Shown here: positions 30,800-42,500 of the stretch, piece by piece
Layout: every line of letters starts with the position of its first letter
How positions within the stretch are numbered: the first letter of the stretch is position 1
Assembly: GCA_001586965.3 (NCBI GenBank)
Contig: LUCW03001815.1
Coordinates: 1 to 42,500, forward strand
Length of the DNA: 42,500 nt
Origin: Sphaeroforma sirkka
Lineage: Eukaryota; Opisthokonta; Ichthyosporea; Ichthyophonida
Direction of reading: 5' to 3'
Notes under the pieces: model-generated
Seen by the model: only the letters and a program-made list of their open reading frames with translations
Database searches by the model: none
Told to the model about the DNA's origin: nothing
Position numbers and translations under genes: made by a program

Positions 30800-31790
30800 T
30801 TATATCATATGACAATATCCAAAACTATATACTCGCGTCATTATAATCTGAAATACTTTAAATATCATATACAGACATCCATTGAACTTTGCATCAGGCG
30901 ATAGATCATTTTATACGCCGTGACTTCGCCTTCACTATCCATTTCTATACAGTATACTCCCTCGCAAGGGCAGTGTTGTGAAAAAGTTCGTTGCAACTGG
31001 AGCGTGTATTTCGATAGTAAAGAATCATACAGAATACACAGCCGGTCGCAGATCACAAGATCAACTGCAAATGTTGTTGCAGTTTTATTGTTCAACCACC
31101 TAGTTTCAAATTCGATCGGTCGATGAATAGTCTAATTCGCATTCTAAACATTTGTGAACCGGAGTATGTCTAGTATTTGGTTCCGACAGCATAATATATT
31201 ACCAAAGATCTCACAGAAGAGGCGGTGGGATTGTTCAAATGCAGTTCTCTACCGCACAGAATTGTAGTAGATATTTTTAGTATGTACACAAAATTAAAAA
31301 AAATTAACCACTTCAGAAGTTATTCAAGTTTGAAAATTGATACGGAGGCGCAGGTTCTTGCCCCTCTACACCATATGATATTCAAAACAGTATGCTCGCG
31401 TCATTGTAATCTGAAACGCTCTGTCATATACACACATCCATTAAAACTTCTCCTTCACTATCCACCCCTATACAATATATATATTCCCTTGCAAGAACAG
31501 TAGTGTAGCAAAGTTCGATGCAGTCGGAGTGTGTATTTCGATAGCATATGATCATGCAGAATGCACAACCCGCCGCAGACTATTTGAGCATCTGCAAGTG
31601 CTGTTATAATTTTATTGTTCACCCACAATGTAGCAAATCCGATCTGTCGATGAACAATCTAATTTGTATTCCAATCATTCGTGAAGTCTATGTAGTATTT
31701 GATTCCGACAGCAGAATATATTATCAAAGATCACACAGAAGAGGCGTGGGGTTGTTTTAATGCAATTCTCTACCGGACCGAACTCTATTT
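30800..31790. repeat. Older tandem duplication downstream of tRNA-Lys copy 2
   Basis: About 30800-31265 and 31374-31790 are diverged direct copies. Shared blocks include CTCGCGTCATTxTAATCTGAA, a GTGTGTATTTCGATAG-type block, ATATATTAxCAAAGATC, and ACAGAAGAGGCG. The second copy lacks a tRNA gene. No open frames of note. Confidence 0.8.
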
Positions 31791-31960
31791 TATAGTATAA
31801 TATATGAAAATAGTATCTGAATAGTGGCAAACGTTTTTTTTTAATATAAAACAGTAAGTAAAAGAAAGTTACTTAGCGCAAAATGATACTTGACAAATAA
31901 AATGAGAGCATCATATTTAGTATTGAAAATAATATAGTACAAAAAAAATACTTATGATGT

Positions 31961-32033
31961 ACCCGGCTAGCTCAGTCGGTAGAGCGTGAGACTCTTAATC
32001 TCAAGGTCGAGGGTTCGAGCCCCTCGCTGGGAA
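31961..32033 (+). tRNA. tRNA-Lys (anticodon CTT), copy 3
   Basis: Same mature sequence as the other two except that the first base is A and not T, giving an A-A mismatch at the top of the acceptor stem. The upstream flank is unrelated. A T6 run at 32041-32046 may terminate transcription. The mismatch may lower processing or charging, so function is less certain than for copies 1 and 2. Confidence 0.88.
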
Positions 32034-32181
32034 TATTATATTTTTTATAGACCAGTTCACAGCAGGAAACTCCCACAAAAGAAGCAATGACATAGTCTTC
32101 GCGTAATGAGGATTCAATTCCCTGGGATATGTCAACTACGGCATATAAAAATACTTTAACCAGTTTGAGAAATCACCTCAG

Positions 32182-32247
32182 CTACGCAACTACGCAACCA
32201 CGCGAAGTACACACCTACGCAACTACGCAACCACGCGAAGTACACAA
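32182..32247. repeat. 33-bp unit repeated twice
   Basis: CTACGCAACTACGCAACCAC followed by GCGAAGTACACA occurs twice in tandem; each unit itself contains a doubled CTACGCAAC. Confidence 0.9.
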
Positions 32248-32993
32248 TGTGCAGATTCTAAGCGGCCAGCATTTACAACCATGCCGTGGACCAACGTATG
32301 CACCAAAAAGATGAGTTTCCTAAGCTTTAGTGCAATCATAAGGTGGAAGACGACCCAAACAATCCGGAGCTTCGCCATTTGCAATTCGTATGAAATACGA
32401 GGATGGTGCACAGCAGAGCAGTTCGAACGACAGCACATACCTGCTAGTTCTAAAAACTTTGCACATGTAATCAAGTAATCAAACACAGTAGATGGGTTTG
32501 GACTAGAGCCAACTTCTCAACTAAGGCAGCAGAAAAGTTTTCGAGAGAAAAATCTAGCTAAAAACATACCCTCTCCATCCAAATTTGTTTTGGAATGCCT
32601 GTGGTTGATATACGTATCTCCATCAACCTCTCGAGCCGAGAGTAGCACACCCTAGTTTTTCAAAGCAAGCGTTACCGAGAGACGGCTCATCCATAGATGT
32701 ACTAACAAACAGTCATCGCCAAATCGCTATTTCACACCAAGACTCAGATACTGAACGATTAAAAAGCACAGCTCCGGAGTCAGATATGCTTAATTCGCAG
32801 AAAAATTGTAATTGAAGTCACACCTAAAAGTGGCGGCCTGTTTGACGTTTACGACTTGCCATCCACTGTGCCAAAACACTAAATCTCATGAAGCAACAAT
32901 TGTAACTGTCTCAATTTCGCACTTGCAATCGTAGACGTGCCCACTCTGGGTGCCAATTTTATCTTTAATGTTAGTTCAAGCCCAATTATTCGA
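32248..32993. other. Spacer downstream of the HECT ligase gene
   Basis: Nothing recognised. It contains the 3' UTR of the minus-strand ligase gene; no clear polyadenylation signal could be singled out. Short open frames on both strands have no family resemblance. Confidence 0.5.
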
Positions 32994-39640
<6,647 letters not shown>

Positions 39641-40600
39641 CTGTAGGGTGGATGAAGTACCAGCGACGGATATGTGAGAAAGCTGGTTGTCGGTATGGGT
39701 ACGCCACAGAGATACGTGGTGTTTGCGATTCGATCAGAGATAGATGAGGTGAGGAATCTGGGAGTAGCGTTCGGATATGTGGTCTCAAGGTTGCAGGGAT
39801 TAAAGGTATAAGTAACACAGAGTAGTGTGAAATCTAGAGCTTCGGTATGGATGAGCGATCTAAAGTTGGCAACAATAAAATCACTTGCGGGTGTGCTATA
39901 TGCTATGTTAATAGAGAATACCCGGCCAACGAGAGAAGGGTCTAAGGGTTTAGGGGTCTAGGCCTTCCGCCCGAAACCCTAAAACCCTAAGCAAGTGAAT
40001 ACGCAAACTTAGGTACGGGGATGCGGCCTGTGGCACCAGTGGTTAGAAAAGGCACACACATGAGCATTCAGAACACATTAATTGCCATACGATCTGAGTC
40101 TCGATAACATACTAGCGAAGCATGGGTGAGAGGGATCAGATTGACAGCACTCCGCCCGGAACGCTTGCATGTTCTCTTATGCAAAAGTAAACAAAACAAC
40201 ATGACAAAGGGATACATCGGTTTCTGTGACGTTTATAAAACAGCGAGGAGGATACGGCGAGATGTGACTATGCAATGGATAAACCTTGCTATGAAGTGAC
40301 GCGAATAATACGAAGCCACTGTTGCTAGGCAACAGACGATGGCGTCCTGCAGATGCGTGTATCAACTCATAAGTTCTATACAGAACACAGGTCCAGCATT
40401 ATAATCATCGGCATAGGCGTATATTGGAGAACTATTGCCATTTCAAGAAATAGATATCAACGCTATACTACAGCCTACATATCTAAGATATTCTGGATCA
40501 TAATTCAGAGACTAACGGAAAGGAAGCACAAATACTTATTATATATATACATATATATATGTAGAAATACATACATGATTAAAAAATAAATGAAGATATA
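39641..40600. other. Presumed 5' intron or upstream region of the ligase gene
   Basis: No exon with a start codon and first C2 strands was found here. It has telomere-like TTTAGGG/CCCTAAA motifs in inverted order at 39936-39992. Otherwise ordinary single-copy sequence. Confidence 0.5.
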
Positions 40601-40770
40601 ACTAAATATATACGTACGTACCAACAAACAAAAAGACAAATAATCATACATGCACACAAAAAATTACAAACAAACATACAGGAATACAGGAATACATAAA
40701 TATAAATATAGATATAAATACAAATATGAATATATACATATATATATATATAAATACATGCATACACACA

Positions 40771-41036
40771 CAAACAGAAACAGACATGATTAGAAAACAC
40801 ATACAGAGAAACACATAAATATCATACATACATATATGCATGCATGTCTACATACATACATACATACATACATACATACATAAGTACATGCACACACACA
40901 CACAAACAGAAACAGACATGAATAGAAAACACATACACAAAAACACATGAATATCATACATACATATATGTGCATGCATGCATCTACACACACACACACA
41001 CATACATACATACATACATACATACATAAGTACATG

Positions 41037-41045
<9 letters not shown>
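40771..41045. repeat. 131-bp tandem duplication in low-complexity DNA
   Basis: AAACAGAAACAGACATGA starts both copies (40772 and 40903). Both continue through AGAAAACACATACA, ATATCATACATACATATATG and a CATA run ending in AAGTACATGCACACA. Confidence 0.88.
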
Positions 41046-41089
<44 letters not shown>

Positions 41090-41599
41090 GCATATACATA
41101 CAAATTTTAGTGCATACATGCATACATACATACAAGACTTCAAATTTATAAACATATATACACACGCACACGCACACACGCACACACGCACAAGCACGCA
41201 CACAAACACTATATATATATACAAACAAACAAAACACACACACACACACACAAATATATATATATCTGTATAAATATATAAATGGACAAATACAATATCT
41301 CAATACATCGACACACGAGCATATTTCCATATATGAATACACACATATAGATTTCACGAACCACACAATACTAACATATGCGATACTAACATATACAAGC
41401 AGAAATACCAAATACAGCACATATTTACATTGATTATTGTGTGATTCGTGCGCACGACACACACACACAAACACAGACACAGATATATAATACACACAGA
41501 CACACAGACACACAGACACAGACACAGACACAGACACAGACACACACACATATATATATATATATATGCAAATATGAACACACAAACACACAAACAAAA

Positions 41600-42010
41600 A
41601 ACAAACACCCACACACCCACACACAGATATATATATATATATATATAAGGTATGCATAAAAATAGACATGCACATATGAACACACAAACAAACACACCCA
41701 CACCCACGCCCACAACACCCACACACAGATATATATATATATATATAAGGTATGCATAAAAAATAGACATGCACATATGAACACACAAACAAACACACCC
41801 ACACCCACGCCCACAACACCCACACACAGAGATATATATATATATATAAGGTATGCATAAAAAATACACATGCACATATGAACACACAAACAAACACACC
41901 CACACCCACACCCACAACACCCACACACAGGTATATATATATATGAGGTATGCATAAAAATACACATGCACATATGAACACACAAACAAACACACACCCA
42001 CACCCACACC
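41600..42010. repeat. About 100-bp minisatellite, four copies
   Basis: AGGTATGCATAAAAA recurs at about 41648, 41748, 41849 and 41946. Each copy continues with ACATGCACATATGAACACAC and a CCCACACCCA-rich part, and ends in a (TA)n run. Confidence 0.92.
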
Positions 42011-42500
42011 CACGCCCGCACATATATATGCATATATGTGTATATATATAATAATACAAATGCACATATACTGAGTATATATACATACATGCGTTATGCA
42101 TGCAAATGCGCACACGCACGCACGCATAACACACACACACACAATAATATATATATATATATATATGTGTATATGATGTGTCTGCGTGTACATGTGATGT
42201 ATATATGAATATATAAATATAAAAAATATAAAAGTTTATTTTATATATGCATACATATATGCATGCGCGCACATATATGTTATATACATATAATATATAT
42301 ATAAATACATTATATATGCTTAAACGCACACATGCGCACACATATACATACACACACGCAAACAAACACACACACATACACACGCACATATGCATACACA
42401 CACACAAACAAACACACACATACACACGCACACACAATCAATATATATATATGTATATATATATGTATATATATATATATATATATATGTATACATATAT

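Larger units (their letters stand above)
30237..30969 (+). repeat. Duplicated tRNA-Lys block
   Basis: 30237-30520 and 30683-30969 are near-identical direct copies (small indels only). Each starts TGAGAGTATGTCG, contains one tRNA-Lys, and ends CCTCGCAAGG. The 162 bp between them holds an inverted pair of tRNA-Arg fragments. Confidence 0.93.
40600..42500. repeat. CA/TA/CATA low-complexity region
   Basis: Nearly all sequence is made of (CA)n, (TA)n and (CATA)n. Long open frames on the minus strand here (up to 529 codons of Cys, Val, Tyr and Ile) arise from the repeats and are not genes. Confidence 0.93.

Noticed and set aside
32223..32486. 87-codon minus-strand frame considered as the ligase C-terminus
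   Set aside because: No HECT C-lobe motifs, and the true last exon with a stop codon lies upstream of it.
40848..42437. 529-codon minus-strand open frame rich in Cys, Val, Tyr and Ile
   Set aside because: It is a translation of (CA)n, (TA)n and (CATA)n repeats. These repeats contain no stops in some frames; there is no domain and composition is fully explained by the repeats.

Overview
This is a nuclear eukaryotic window. It has spliced GT-AG introns, tRNA genes with internal A and B boxes and T-run terminators, LTR and non-LTR retrotransposons, and long (AT)n and (CA)n microsatellites. A C2-WW-WW-WW-HECT ubiquitin ligase split into many exons fits an intron-rich opisthokont. A unicellular relative of animals, such as an ichthyosporean, is my best guess, but that is inference and not proven by the sequence.

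Layout. Positions 1-3439 hold the 3' two thirds of a decayed Ty3/gypsy chromovirus on the plus strand (element 1). Two related tandem arrays with TATA-like cores follow (3466-4150). A LINE-type reverse transcriptase runs from about 4435 to 14315 on the plus strand. It is split by a 7.5 kb minus-strand Ty3/gypsy element (element 2, 4933-12452) flanked by a 4-bp target duplication (ATAG). Element 2 has a normal 601-bp 3' LTR. Its 5' LTR is replaced by a 450-bp palindrome built from inverted R-U5 sequence, the structure expected if self-primed minus-strand strong-stop DNA had been captured and integrated. A solo LTR of the same family (14470-15104, TSD TTGA) lies next to the LINE 3' end.

From about 17740 to 26450 lie two older, heavily mutated relatives of element 2 on the minus strand (elements 3 and 4), head to tail with one LTR-like segment between them. 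Then comes about 3.8 kb of AT-rich sequence without genes.

The right third is genic. Three tRNA-Lys(CTT) genes (30253, 30699, 31961) sit in a duplicated block that also carries an inverted pair of tRNA-Arg(ACG) 3' fragments. A NEDD4/Rsp5-family HECT E3 gene occupies 32994-39640 on the minus strand. I traced eleven exons with consistent splice phases through to the catalytic HTCF motif and the stop codon. The exon coding the start of the C2 domain was not found. One HECT exon has decayed partial copies in both neighbouring introns. The last 2 kb is CA/TA low-complexity sequence with a roughly 100-bp minisatellite.

The three better-preserved domain orders (elements 1, 2 and remnants of 4) place a DIRS-like adenine-methylase-type domain (NPPW motif) between RNase H and integrase. 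The host gene and the tRNAs look functional. All four LTR elements and the LINE look inactive.
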